Assembly (NCBI GenBank): GCA_002163025.1
Contig: MABF01000327.1
Span: forward strand, 1 to 36,609
DNA: 36,609 nt
Source: 'Osedax' symbiont bacterium Rs2_46_30_T18
GTDB lineage: Bacteria; Pseudomonadota; Gammaproteobacteria; Pseudomonadales; Balneatricaceae
Direction of reading: 5' to 3'
In this document: one piece after another, positions 17,940 through 26,624 of the stretch
Layout of the letters: every line of letters begins with the position of its first letter
Position numbering within the stretch: the stretch's first letter is position 1
Translations under genes and position numbers: made by a program
Notes under the pieces: generated by a model
The model's input: the letters and a program-made list of their open reading frames with translations, nothing else
What the model was told of the DNA's origin: nothing
The model's database searches: none

Positions 17940-18959
17940 CTAGCTCCCCAGGCAGTCGCTGAACTGGCGGCCGAAGTCACTGAGAAAATTTGCATAGCGG
18001 TTTCTCTGTGCATTAGCATCTATACCTAGCGGGTCTAGTTGCGCTATTTTTATGTTTAAATTACGCACAATGCTATCAATAGCTACCCCGGCGAATTGCG
18101 GTTCAGAAAAAATGCAGCTGGGCTGGCTTTGGTTGATAAGCTGACGTATTTCAGCCAAGTGTTTTGCCCCCGGGCGCTTACTGGGATTTACCGTCAACGC
18201 ACCGATTTGATTGAGTTTATAATGCTCGACAAATCTGGAGTATGCATCGTGAAATACCAGGAAGCCCACCCCTTTGAGTGATCCAAACTGCTGTTTTAAC
18301 AGCCGATCTGAAGCGTCTACTGACTGCGCAAAATCCTCATAATTAGCGGCCAGGCGCTGTTTGTGATCTGGGTACTGGATCGTTACCACATCTCTGATAG
18401 TCGCGGCGATTTTCAGCGCCTGCTCCGGGCTGAGCCAGATATGCGGATCCCTGCCCTGATATTGGTGCTGATGCAGTTGCTCATTATGTGGCTGATGTTC
18501 TTCTTCACTGTGCCCATCGTCACTATGGTGCTCCTGTTCTGAATGAGCTGCCCCGGCAATCGCCAATAACTGCTCAGCGCTTGGCTGCATAGTTGCGGGT
18601 TGTTCGATGAGTGCAGAAAGGGCGTGGCTTTTGTCGGTATAGGCAGTAAAGGGCTTGCTCAAAAACAGTTCCAGTTCGGGCCCGACCCAAAATATACTTT
18701 TGGCATTGTGGATGCGCTTTACCTCAGAGGGACGCAGCGAGTACTGATGCGGGGAAGCGCCTGGCGGCAGTAGGCTGACAGACTCTATAATACCTTGAGT
18801 GATATCAGCGGCAATTAGCTGAAGCGGTTTAATGCTGGTTAAGATGAAACCGGATTCTCTGTTGGCTGTGTCAGAGGCGAGTAGCGCCTGGCTGAAAGTT
18901 AAGGAGGTGGTTAAGGCTAAGCTAAAAAAAAGTTTGTGTAGCTTGTCGCTGAATATCAT
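17940..18959 (-). CDS. znuA: Zinc ABC transporter substrate-binding protein
   Basis: This periplasmic cluster A-I binding protein delivers Zn(II) to ZnuBC. A signal peptide follows the start (MIFSDKLHKLFFSLALTT). Metal-ligand regions are visible: GASPHQYSLRPSEV, DPHIWLSP and FHDAYSRF, with LDPLGID near the C-terminus. Between the first two lies a His/Glu-rich loop (HSEQEHHSDDGHSEEEHQPH) typical of zinc-specific members. I start it at the ATG at 18959 (339 residues). An upstream in-frame TTG at 18995 would overlap the Zur-like box and is unlikely. It is divergent from zur-znuCB. Confidence 0.95.
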   Translation of the reverse strand: MIFSDKLHKLFFSLALTTSLTFSQALLASDTANRESGFILTSIKPLQLIAADITQGIIESVSLLPPGASPHQYSLRPSEVKRIHNAKSIFWVGPELELFLSKPFTAYTDKSHALSALIEQPATMQPSAEQLLAIAGAAHSEQEHHSDDGHSEEEHQPHNEQLHQHQYQGRDPHIWLSPEQALKIAATIRDVVTIQYPDHKQRLAANYEDFAQSVDASDRLLKQQFGSLKGVGFLVFHDAYSRFVEHYKLNQIGALTVNPSKRPGAKHLAEIRQLINQSQPSCIFSEPQFAGVAIDSIVRNLNIKIAQLDPLGIDANAQRNRYANFLSDFGRQFSDCLGS

Positions 18960-18980
18960 TAGTACTGCCTGAAATATAAA

Positions 18981-18993
18981 GTTATAATGTAAC
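18981..18993. promoter_or_regulatory. Zur-like box between znuA and zur
   Basis: GTTATAATGTAAC matches the core of the enterobacterial Zur consensus (GTTATAATATAAC) at 12 of 13 positions and is nearly palindromic. It lies 22 bases before the znuA ATG and 47 before the zur TTG. One site could therefore control both directions when zinc is plentiful. Confidence 0.75.
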
Positions 18994-19039
18994 AATTATC
19001 GCACTTCTCATATTTATCGGCAATATCTGCGAGGATATT

Positions 19040-19552
19040 TTGACATTTACTTTTCAAACTAAACACGATCACAGCAGTTGCATTAGCAAAGCATTAGCGG
19101 ATGCGGCACTGATCTGCAAAGCGCGCGGTCAGCGCTTTACTAAAATTCGTCAGCTAGTGCTAGAGCTAGTATGGCAATCCCACCGGCCGTTGGGCGCCTA
19201 TGAGCTGTTGCCTGCGATTAAATCAGCAGGCTTTAACTCGGCACCTCCGACTGTCTATCGTGCCCTGGAATTTTTACAAGAACAGGGATTAGTGCATCGC
19301 ATCTCATCGTTAAATGCCTATATTGGCTGCTCTCATCCAGGGCACCAGTGCAGCAGCTGTTTCCTGATCTGCGATCAGTGTCAGCTGGCGGTGGAGTTAG
19401 AATCCGCAAAGCTGGCCACCGCGATTGCCGAAATAACCCAGGATATGGGCTTTGTGGTGCAGCGTGAACATTTAGAAATCGTCGGCCAGTGCCCTAATTG
19501 CCAGTCGGTAAAAGGCAGTGTTAGTGCCGATAGCGGCGGGGAGAGCGCGTGA
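19040..19552 (+). CDS. zur: Zinc uptake regulator, Fur family
   Basis: This 170-residue Fur-family protein is most like Zur. The winged helix includes RGQRFTKIRQLVLELVW and APPTVYRALEFLQEQGLVHRI. The FLICDQC segment matches FLICDRC in E. coli Zur, and CPNC near the C-terminus completes the structural zinc site of four cysteines. It is expected to repress the znu genes when loaded with zinc. Gene context is decisive: znuC overlaps its stop and znuA is divergent. The start is a TTG with GAGG upstream. A dispensable-looking Ser/Gly-rich tail follows the last cysteine pair. Confidence 0.93.
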   Translation: MTFTFQTKHDHSSCISKALADAALICKARGQRFTKIRQLVLELVWQSHRPLGAYELLPAIKSAGFNSAPPTVYRALEFLQEQGLVHRISSLNAYIGCSHPGHQCSSCFLICDQCQLAVELESAKLATAIAEITQDMGFVVQREHLEIVGQCPNCQSVKGSVSADSGGESA

Positions 19553-20340
19553 ACACAGATATAGTCAGACTGGAGCAAGTGAATATCAGCTTTAGTGGCA
19601 AAGAGGTCGTTAAAAATGTCAGCTTCAATTTGCATACGAATTGCATTACCACTTTGATAGGGCCCAACGGAGCCGGGAAAACTACCTTAGTAAAAACAGT
19701 TTTGGGGCTGATAAAGCCCGATAGCGGCAGTGTCTGGTTAAAAGATGAACTGGTGATAGGTTATGTGCCGCAAAAGCTCCACATTGACAGTACCTTTCCT
19801 TTAACGGTGCAGCGCTTTTTACAGATATCCAGGGACTTGCCGAGTACTGCGATTGCCGACGCGGTGGCCAGTGTCAATATAAGTGATTTGCTGAAGAGCT
19901 CTATTCACGGCCTGTCGGGAGGGGAAATGCAACGGGTGCTACTCGCTAGGGCGCTGTTGAGAAACCCACATCTGCTGGTGTTGGATGAGCCGGTGCAAGG
20001 GGTGGATATCAACGGTCAGATTGAGCTCTATCAGTTGATTTCAGACATTCGCAAGCAGCGTGGCTGCTCGGTATTAATGATCTCTCACGATTTACACTTA
20101 GTGATGTCGGCCACCGACCACGTGATTTGTATGAACCAGCACATCTGCTGTTCAGGGCACCCGGAAAAAATTACCAGCGACCCCTCCTATATTGATTTGT
20201 TTGGCGCAGCCAGTGCAAAAACTATGGCGCTGTACGCCCATCACCACAATCACGATCACAACTTACACGGCGATGTGCTGCCAGCTACTCTCAGTGAAGC
20301 AGAAGATAGCCAGCAACACGGCCAGGAGTGCAACCACTAA
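19549..20340 (+). CDS. znuC: Zinc ABC transporter ATP-binding protein
   Basis: This is the ATPase of the high-affinity zinc importer at the cytoplasmic face of the membrane. It shows Walker A GPNGAGKTT, Q-loop VPQK, signature LSGGEMQRV, Walker B LLVLDEP and the switch histidine in ISHDLH. The C-terminal tail is His-rich (HHHNHDHNLHGD), as in other ZnuC proteins, and may sense or buffer zinc. At 263 residues it is of usual size. It starts with GTG overlapping the zur stop by four bases (GTGA), so the two are translationally coupled. znuB follows after one base. Confidence 0.97.
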   Translation: MNTDIVRLEQVNISFSGKEVVKNVSFNLHTNCITTLIGPNGAGKTTLVKTVLGLIKPDSGSVWLKDELVIGYVPQKLHIDSTFPLTVQRFLQISRDLPSTAIADAVASVNISDLLKSSIHGLSGGEMQRVLLARALLRNPHLLVLDEPVQGVDINGQIELYQLISDIRKQRGCSVLMISHDLHLVMSATDHVICMNQHICCSGHPEKITSDPSYIDLFGAASAKTMALYAHHHNHDHNLHGDVLPATLSEAEDSQQHGQECNH

Positions 20341-20341
20341 C

Positions 20342-21136
20342 ATGTTCTACGATTTTTTAATCTATGCCTTATTAGGTGGTGTGGGAGTCGCTGTAGTTGC
20401 AGGGCCTCTGGGCTCTTTTGTAGTTTGGAGGCGGATGTCCTATTTCGGAGACTCGCTGGCGCACTCGGCCCTACTGGGTGTGGCAATAGGCATTTTCTTT
20501 GAGATTAACTTAAATATCGCCATCATTTTTTGCGCTCTGCTGCTGGCGCTATTACTGGTTGCGATGCAAAAGCAACATTTTATCGCCACTGACACCTTGT
20601 TGGGGATTATGGCACACAGCTCCCTGTCTCTGGGGTTAGTGACCATCTCATTTATTGATGATGCCAGAATAGATCTGATGGCGTTTTTATTCGGTGATCT
20701 GCTGGCTATTTTGCCAGAGGATTTACTGTGGATTTTGTTTGGCGGTTTGTTAGTGCTTTCGGTACTGTATTATTATTGGCCGCAAATGATCGCGATGACA
20801 ATCAATGAAGAACTCGCCGCAGTGGAAGGGGTACCTGTGGCAAAGATGCGGTTATTGCTGATGTTGATGATTGCCCTAGTGATTGCCGTGGCAATGAAAA
20901 TTGTCGGTGTATTGTTGATCACATCATTGCTGATTATCCCCGCAGCCAGTGCCAGGCCACTGAGTCGCTCGCCGGAAAAAATGGCGTTGCTGGCGTCCCT
21001 GTTGGGCTGCGCCGCCGTGGTGATAGGTTTGTTGGCCTCGTTCGAGTTTGATACGCCAGCCGGTCCGTCGGTAGTGGTCGCCGCGATGGCCATTTTTATG
21101 AGTATCTATTTGTGGCCACGCAAGGCGTCGCGATAG
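20342..21136 (+). CDS. znuB: Zinc ABC transporter permease
   Basis: This integral membrane subunit of the zinc importer has about seven to eight hydrophobic segments over 264 residues. The conserved GPLGSFVVWRRMSYFGDSLAHSALLG near the N-terminus includes the family's coupling region. The later segment KIVGVLLITSLLIIPAASAR is also characteristic. The open frame extends back into znuC, but the ATG at 20342, one base after the znuC stop, gives the expected N-terminus (MFYDFLIYALLGG). The MATE transporter gene begins at its stop codon. Confidence 0.96.
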   Translation: MFYDFLIYALLGGVGVAVVAGPLGSFVVWRRMSYFGDSLAHSALLGVAIGIFFEINLNIAIIFCALLLALLLVAMQKQHFIATDTLLGIMAHSSLSLGLVTISFIDDARIDLMAFLFGDLLAILPEDLLWILFGGLLVLSVLYYYWPQMIAMTINEELAAVEGVPVAKMRLLLMLMIALVIAVAMKIVGVLLITSLLIIPAASARPLSRSPEKMALLASLLGCAAVVIGLLASFEFDTPAGPSVVVAAMAIFMSIYLWPRKASR

Positions 21137-22482
21137 TGCTCGTTACGACGCAGCGACGTGACTACAAACTGATTTGGCTGCTGTCCTGGCCGGTAATGTT
21201 ATCCAATATATCGCAACCGCTGTTGGGCTTAGTGGATATCGCGGTGATTGGGCACTTACCGGATAGCCGTTTTCTGGCAGCTGTCGCTATAGGCACTACT
21301 ATTTTTGCATTTGTCTATTGGTCGTTTGGCTTTTTGCGCATGGGTACAACAGGCATGATAGCGCAGATTGTAGGTGCGCAAGATGGTTCGGCAAACCGTA
21401 CTGTTTTAGCACAATCTTTGTTGCTGGCGCTGGTAATAGCACTGCTGCTGATCGTCTTGCAACAGCCAATCATCGAGGCGGCGCTGTATTTGCTGGCACC
21501 AGATCAGCAGGTCATGCCACAGGCGCAAGTGTACGCTAACATTCGTATTTTTGGCGCCCCTGCAGTGCTTTGTAATTATGTGCTGCTGGGCTGGTTTGTC
21601 GGTAATCAGAACACCAAAGTCCTACTGATTTTGTTAGTTGGTACCAACTTACTTAACATAGTGTTAGATGTTGTGGCGGTCAATGTCTTGGGGATGCGCG
21701 CCGAAGGGTTAGCTTATGCCACTGTTATTTCAGAATATTTCGGATTATTTCTGGCTCTTTGGTACTGCCGTATAATGTTGAGAAAAGTATCCGGCGATAT
21801 TGTCTATAGCGCCCTAAAACAACTTAAACAGTACTACCCGATTATTAAAGTGAACCGCTATTTGTTTGTCCGCACTATTTTACTGCTGCTGGCGATGTCT
21901 TTTTTTACCGCTCAAGGGGCTAAGCTAGGTGCTGATACACTGGCGGCAAATGCAGTGTTGATGACTTTTGTAATGTTGATTTCTCATGTTCTGGATGGCT
22001 TCGCACACGCTCTGGAAGCTTTAACCGGGAAAGCTATAGGCGGTGGGGATATGGGTAAATTTTATCAGTTAGTGAGTGCCGCTGCTGTTTATTCTCTTGC
22101 GGTGGCAGTATTATTTAGCCTGGTTTTCTACTTGCTGGGTGATATTTTCATCCAGTTGCTGACCTCGATTGAGGCCGTGCAAGAAATTGCCAGTGATTAT
22201 CTACCCTGGTTAGTGGCGCTGCCATTGATTGCTGTCACTAGTTATTTGCTAGACGGCGTGTTTATAGGTGCCACTCAAGTGCGGGTGATGCAAAATGCGA
22301 TGTTGGTATCGGTGGGGTTAGTATATTTTCCGGTGTGGTATTTTACTCAGCATTGGTTAAATCACGGACTTTGGATCGCCTTATTGTCACTGTATGCGGG
22401 AAGGGGGATAACCAGTTGTATTGGTTTTTATAGGCTGTCGAAAAATCGACGTTGGTTGCCCGGCACTGATCAAGAAAATTGA
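21136..22482 (+). CDS. dinF: MATE-family efflux transporter, DinF subfamily
   Basis: This polytopic membrane protein of about 449 residues has some 12 helices. The start region WLLSWPVMLSNISQPLLGLVDIAVIGHL matches the DinF branch of the MATE family, which exports drugs or organic compounds using H+ or Na+. The GTG at 21136 overlaps the last base of the znuB stop. Another GTG at 21112 would add eight residues and overlap znuB more; I prefer the former, without proof. Being fused to the zinc-import operon suggests zinc-dependent transcription, but no zinc role is known for DinF. A hairpin follows before convergent tag. Confidence 0.88.
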   Translation: MLVTTQRRDYKLIWLLSWPVMLSNISQPLLGLVDIAVIGHLPDSRFLAAVAIGTTIFAFVYWSFGFLRMGTTGMIAQIVGAQDGSANRTVLAQSLLLALVIALLLIVLQQPIIEAALYLLAPDQQVMPQAQVYANIRIFGAPAVLCNYVLLGWFVGNQNTKVLLILLVGTNLLNIVLDVVAVNVLGMRAEGLAYATVISEYFGLFLALWYCRIMLRKVSGDIVYSALKQLKQYYPIIKVNRYLFVRTILLLLAMSFFTAQGAKLGADTLAANAVLMTFVMLISHVLDGFAHALEALTGKAIGGGDMGKFYQLVSAAAVYSLAVAVLFSLVFYLLGDIFIQLLTSIEAVQEIASDYLPWLVALPLIAVTSYLLDGVFIGATQVRVMQNAMLVSVGLVYFPVWYFTQHWLNHGLWIALLSLYAGRGITSCIGFYRLSKNRRWLPGTDQEN

Positions 22483-22562
22483 TCCCTTAATTGTGTGCTC
22501 TGAGCGCAGCTGTCTCACCGTCGATTAGCTTAGCTATTAATTTGCAGGCGCTAAGAGGGAGG

Positions 22563-22594
22563 GCACTGAAATCGCCTAGAGTGATTTGCAGTGC
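22563..22594. terminator. Hairpin between convergent dinF and tag
   Basis: GCACTGAAATC pairs with GATTTGCAGTGC (one bulged base) around a 9-base loop. It lies between the two 3' ends and could act in both directions. There is no strong T-run, so it may instead be an RNA-stabilising stem. Confidence 0.4.
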
Positions 22595-22604
22595 TTAACT
22601 ATCG

Positions 22605-23201
22605 CTAGAGTCTAAAAATAGCACCGGCAGCCTGGCAGCTATCGTGGCAGTGACAGCTGAGTTCGTGGTCGTTGACTAAACCCATCGCCTGCATGTAGGC
22701 GTACATGATAGTGGGGCCTACAAAGCTCATGCCGCGTTTTTTCAAGTCTTTAGACAGGGCCTTGGATATCTCTGTCTCGACCGGTGCGTCACGGTAGTCA
22801 GTTAGTTGCCCCTGAATCGGTCGGTTATCGACAAAGGCCCACAAGTATTTGGCGAAAGAGCCGAACTCACCTTGGATAGCGATAAATACTTTGGCGTTTT
22901 TAATCGACGAATTTATTTTTAGTTTATTGCGGATAATTGCCGGGTCCTGCAACATTTTGTCGATATAGGCTTGGTCGAAATTCGCTACCGAATGTACATC
23001 AAAATCTTGGTAGTAGTGTCTGTAGCCCTCGCGCTTTTCCAGTACTGTGCGCCAACTAAGCCCCGCCTGAGCGGCTTCTAAGACCAAAAACTCAAACAGT
23101 TTAGTCTCATTACTGGTCGGAACTCCCCACTGTTGGTCGTGGTAACTCGCCTCTAAATCGCTCTGAACTGCCCAATTACAGCGCTGTGGGGAACTATCCA
23201 T
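22605..23201 (-). CDS. tag: DNA-3-methyladenine glycosylase I
   Basis: This base-excision enzyme removes 3-methyladenine from alkylated DNA. The 198-residue sequence has the RCNWA start, YHDQQWG, and FEFLVLEAAQAGLSW with the catalytic-region Glu. The structural zinc ligands are visible: Cys in RCNW, His in YHD, and the C-terminal SCHCHDSC. FVGPTIMYAYMQAMGLVNDH is the family's C-terminal signature. Its ATG overlaps the yheV stop by one base (TAATG), so it is translated with yheV and prlC as the last gene of the operon. Confidence 0.97.
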   Translation of the reverse strand: MDSSPQRCNWAVQSDLEASYHDQQWGVPTSNETKLFEFLVLEAAQAGLSWRTVLEKREGYRHYYQDFDVHSVANFDQAYIDKMLQDPAIIRNKLKINSSIKNAKVFIAIQGEFGSFAKYLWAFVDNRPIQGQLTDYRDAPVETEISKALSKDLKKRGMSFVGPTIMYAYMQAMGLVNDHELSCHCHDSCQAAGAIFRL

Positions 23202-23491
23202 TAATTATCCTCATCATCGGTGTTTGTTGTCGGGTTTGGGTCGAACTTTACCGGCTGTGCAGTCACCGGGGCGATTTTGGCGCCGCTAGTATTAGTTGTC
23301 GAGGGTTGGTTGACCCTGGTCTGCAGCTCTGAAACCGGCTCGGGACTGCCGTCTAAATTCTGTCCGTCTCGGTAATCGCAGCGCACACACTCACGGTATT
23401 CGCGAATCTCATTGCGGTATACCCGGATAGTATCCATTTGCCCGCAGCGCGGGCAGACAGCCCCCGCTACAAAGCGTTTGATGACACTCAT
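23201..23491 (-). CDS. yheV: YheV family putative zinc-ribbon protein (DUF2387)
   Basis: This 96-residue protein has an N-terminal zinc ribbon: CPRCGQMD and, about 20 residues later, CVRCDYRDG. A low-complexity tail rich in Pro, Thr and Asn follows and looks disordered. It matches the YheV/DUF2387 family, whose function is unknown; its habitual neighbour is prlC. Its ATG overlaps the prlC stop by four bases (ATGA) and its stop overlaps tag by one, so all three are translationally coupled. Confidence 0.9.
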   Translation of the reverse strand: MSVIKRFVAGAVCPRCGQMDTIRVYRNEIREYRECVRCDYRDGQNLDGSPEPVSELQTRVNQPSTTNTSGAKIAPVTAQPVKFDPNPTTNTDDEDN

Positions 23492-25518
23492 AAGACAATG
23501 CCGCTGTGCCGCAACAGCGCCTCAGTATCGGGTTCTCGACCGCGGAAATCGACAAATAATTTTAGCGGATCCTCACTACCACCCTTTTGCAGAATACTGT
23601 TGAGAAATAATTGTCCGGTTTCTTTGTGGAATATTCCCTTGTCCTCGAACAGTGAGAAAGCATCTGCAGAGAGTACTTCCGCCCATTTGTAACTGTAGTA
23701 GCCAGCGGCATAACCCCCGGCGAAGATATGACTGAAGCTGTTTTGAAAGCTGTTAAATGTCGGGGGGATGATGGCGGCAACTTGCTGGCGAATTTCATCC
23801 AGTAATGGCTGTACTCGGCTCTCTCCCGGTTGATACTCCAAATGTAAGCGGTAGTCGAACAGTGAAAACTCTAGTTGTCTGACCATGGCCATCGCCGATT
23901 GAAAATTGCGCGCTTCCAACAGTTTATCAAGTAACTTCGCAGGCAGCGGTTCGCCAGTACTGAAGTGACTGGAGATGATTGCCAGTGCCTGGGGCTGCCA
24001 GCACCAATTCTCCAGGAACTGGCTCGGAAGTTCCACTGCATCCCATGGCACACCGTTAATACCACTGATGTCTGCATATTGCATTTCGGTCATCATATGA
24101 TGTAAACCGTGGCCAAACTCATGGAACAAAGTGGTTAACTCATTGTGAGTCAACAGCGCCGGGTCATTGCCAACCGGGGCGTTGAAGTTACAGACTAAGT
24201 AGGCCGTGGGCAGTTGTAATTTTCCCTGGCTATCGATTCTACGGGTGCGGCAGACATCCATCCAGGCACCACCGCGCTTATTAGCACGGGCAAAAGGGTC
24301 TAAATAGAAACGGGCGATTACTGTATTGTCGCGGCTGATCTGGAACAATTTCACGTCGCTGTGCCACGAGTCAAATTCGTCAATTTCAGTAATCTGGAAA
24401 TTAAACAATCTAGAAGTAATACTGAACAGCCCCTGGAGCACTTTGTGCATCGGGAAGTAGGGCCGTAACTGCTCCTGAGAGATAGAGAACTGCTGCTGTT
24501 TTAGCTTTTCCCCATAATAGCCTACATCCCAGGCTTGCAGATGCTCTAAAGCGTTGCTTTGGCTGGCGAACTGTCGCAGCGTGGCGAACTCCGCGCGGGC
24601 GCTGTCGACACTGTGTTGTGCTAAATCATTGAGAAAACCTAAGACATCGTCCGGCCTTTCGGCCATCTTGGTGGCCAGTGAATAATGAGCGTAGCTGTCA
24701 AATCCCAAAATCGTTGCCAGCTCCTTGCGCAGCGCCAATAACTCTTCAATGATCGGGCTGTTGTCCCACTGCTGTTGCTCGGGATTGTCGCTGGCAGATG
24801 ACGCTCTGGTGGCAAAGGCGGTGTACATCTCCTGACGCAGTTCCCTGTTATCACAGTAGGTCATTACAGGTAGGTAGGAGGGAAACTCCAAGGTCAGCAA
24901 ATAGCCGGGAAGCTCTTTTGCCTGTGCCGCTTGTTTGGCTGCCGCCAGGGCCAGTTCCGGCATCCCCGCTAAAAGTTGTACATCGGTAATGTTTTTCTGC
25001 CAGGCCTGAGTCGCATCTAAAACGTTTTCAGAAAATTTAGTGCCGAGTTCAGAAGTGCGTAATTTAATCTCTGCAAAGCGCTGTTGTTGCTCTGCTGCTA
25101 AGGCCACTCCAGACAATTTAAAATCTCGCAGGGCATTATCCAGCACTTTGTTCTGCGCGCTGTTCAGTTCATCCCGCGCAAGTTGCTCGTAGGCCGTGTA
25201 TAAGTCATGATTTTGCCCCAGGCGGGTGTAGTAGGCCGATAGCTTAGGTTGCGCTTGATTGTAGGCAACACGCAACTCGTCGCTATTACAGACAGCATTT
25301 AAATGCGACACCGGGGACCAAAAATTAGCCAAGGTATCGTTCAACTGCTCAAGAGGCGCAACTAAATTCTGCCAAGTGTAAAGTGTATTTTCTGCCAACA
25401 ATTGGTCAATCTGCTGATTGTTGTGCTTGAGTATCTCATCTAGCTCTGGATTGATGGCTGAAGTGTCAATGCTGCTAAAGTCAGGCAGACCGGCAGTGGC
25501 TGTATCGCTGTAAGGCAT
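23488..25518 (-). CDS. prlC: Oligopeptidase A, M3 metallopeptidase
   Basis: This cytoplasmic zinc peptidase degrades small peptides and signal-peptide fragments. The zinc motif HEFGHGLHHM is in the expected C-terminal third, with the third ligand in the ELPSQFLENW region. At 676 residues it compares with 680 in E. coli OpdA/PrlC. I chose the ATG at 25518 (MPYSDTATAGLPDF) because GGAG lies eight bases upstream and the length fits. The longer frame from 25563 would add 15 residues that mimic a signal peptide. It is the first gene of the prlC-yheV-tag operon. Confidence 0.96.
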   Translation of the reverse strand: MPYSDTATAGLPDFSSIDTSAINPELDEILKHNNQQIDQLLAENTLYTWQNLVAPLEQLNDTLANFWSPVSHLNAVCNSDELRVAYNQAQPKLSAYYTRLGQNHDLYTAYEQLARDELNSAQNKVLDNALRDFKLSGVALAAEQQQRFAEIKLRTSELGTKFSENVLDATQAWQKNITDVQLLAGMPELALAAAKQAAQAKELPGYLLTLEFPSYLPVMTYCDNRELRQEMYTAFATRASSASDNPEQQQWDNSPIIEELLALRKELATILGFDSYAHYSLATKMAERPDDVLGFLNDLAQHSVDSARAEFATLRQFASQSNALEHLQAWDVGYYGEKLKQQQFSISQEQLRPYFPMHKVLQGLFSITSRLFNFQITEIDEFDSWHSDVKLFQISRDNTVIARFYLDPFARANKRGGAWMDVCRTRRIDSQGKLQLPTAYLVCNFNAPVGNDPALLTHNELTTLFHEFGHGLHHMMTEMQYADISGINGVPWDAVELPSQFLENWCWQPQALAIISSHFSTGEPLPAKLLDKLLEARNFQSAMAMVRQLEFSLFDYRLHLEYQPGESRVQPLLDEIRQQVAAIIPPTFNSFQNSFSHIFAGGYAAGYYSYKWAEVLSADAFSLFEDKGIFHKETGQLFLNSILQKGGSEDPLKLFVDFRGREPDTEALLRHSGIVL

Positions 25519-25841
25519 TAATAATGCTCCGCATAAAATCTGTGAAAGTACCACTAGGTACATGATTGCAGTATAGAGAATGCTGATCTGTGAGCGTCGT
25601 CAGACGGGTGCAGATAGTCTGTTAAGTTAGCTTTATAATAGTGGCAAATAATTGAATTTCAACTGCAAAACTGACTGTAATAGTCTCAAGCCAGGAGCTT
25701 TTAGCTGAGAAATTCAACAGCGTAAAGGGTATTATTACGCATTCTGAGAATAGAACTACAATACAGGGATTGGTCAGCGCAGTTAATGGCTGAACTGATA
25801 TCTGTGGATTCACTGAACAGTGTTTTTGCAATAAGAGCGAG
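25519..25841. other. Divergent intergenic region, prlC / yrdA
   Basis: This 323-base region separates two divergent starts and must hold both promoters. A TATAAT at 25634-25639 is one candidate -10 for the plus direction, though without a good -35. No repeat or reading frame stands out. Confidence 0.35.
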
Positions 25842-26390
25842 ATGAATATGAACATAAGACCTTATCAGGGTATAACCCCTACAATGGGAGAGAGGGTGTT
25901 TGTTGACCCTTCAGCTGTAGTGCTAGGCGATGTTACCTTAGCTGAAGACGTATCGGTGTGGCCTACAGCAGTAATACGCGGTGATGTGCAAAGTATCAGG
26001 GTCGGCGCCCGCACCAGTGTTCAAGATGGCGCTATCTTGCACGTCACTCACAGGGGAGCAGGTAATCCAGATGGCTTGGCGCTGAATATAGGATCAGAGG
26101 TGACTATTGGCCACTTAGCCATGTTGCACGGTTGCACAGTGGCCGATCAAGTGTTGATTGGCATGGGCTCCATGGTAATGGATGGGGCTGTGGTTGAATC
26201 GCAAGTAGTGTTGGGAGCGGGTTCTCTGGTACCTCCAGGTAAAGTATTGCGCAGTGGCTTTTTGTATGTGGGGCGTCCGGCCGTGCAAGTGCGGTCGCTG
26301 ACGCAGAAAGAACTAGATTTTTTTAGTTATACTGCCAGCAATTATGTGAGCTGGAAAAACCAGCATATGCAAGAGGACTGGGCAGAGTAA
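25842..26390 (+). CDS. Gamma-carbonic anhydrase family protein (YrdA-like)
   Basis: This 182-residue left-handed beta-helix protein is built from hexapeptide repeats. Metal-binding histidines occur in the expected places: ILHVTH, then IGHLAMLHGC. RGDVQSIRVGARTSVQDGA is the family's active-site segment. The length matches E. coli YrdA (184). Many family members bind zinc or iron, but carbonic anhydrase activity is not shown for all, so the reaction is uncertain. The start MNMNIRPYQG has ATGs at 25842 and 25848. It is divergent from prlC, the pairing seen around PA0066-PA0067 as I recall. Confidence 0.92.
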   Translation: MNMNIRPYQGITPTMGERVFVDPSAVVLGDVTLAEDVSVWPTAVIRGDVQSIRVGARTSVQDGAILHVTHRGAGNPDGLALNIGSEVTIGHLAMLHGCTVADQVLIGMGSMVMDGAVVESQVVLGAGSLVPPGKVLRSGFLYVGRPAVQVRSLTQKELDFFSYTASNYVSWKNQHMQEDWAE

Positions 26391-26624
26391 GCTGTTGTTG
26401 TAATCTGTAGATGTGCGTACAATGAGGCTTGATAATAATATAACAATACTTGAGATATTAGCGTTAAATAATTCGATAAACTGCAGTTATTTCAGTTCCT
26501 TAGGTGGTTGTAAGAGTCGTGTAAGCAGCTCATTTCACAACAGACGCTAAGATTGAATAGGTCTTAGCTCAGGGTGAGTAAGCTGCAGCAATCGGCTAAT
26601 ATTTCCGATGACGAAGAGAGCATC

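Noticed and set aside
18480-18545. His/Glu-rich low-complexity stretch as a separate feature
   Set aside because: It is the normal histidine-rich metal loop of ZnuA, not a repeat element.
18960-18995. Longer znuA reading from a TTG at 18995
   Set aside because: It would put coding sequence over the Zur-like box and adds 12 residues before a normal signal peptide that starts at the ATG at 18959.
20192-20341. znuB reading extended back into znuC
   Set aside because: The frame is open by chance; the ATG one base after the znuC stop gives the expected ZnuB N-terminus.
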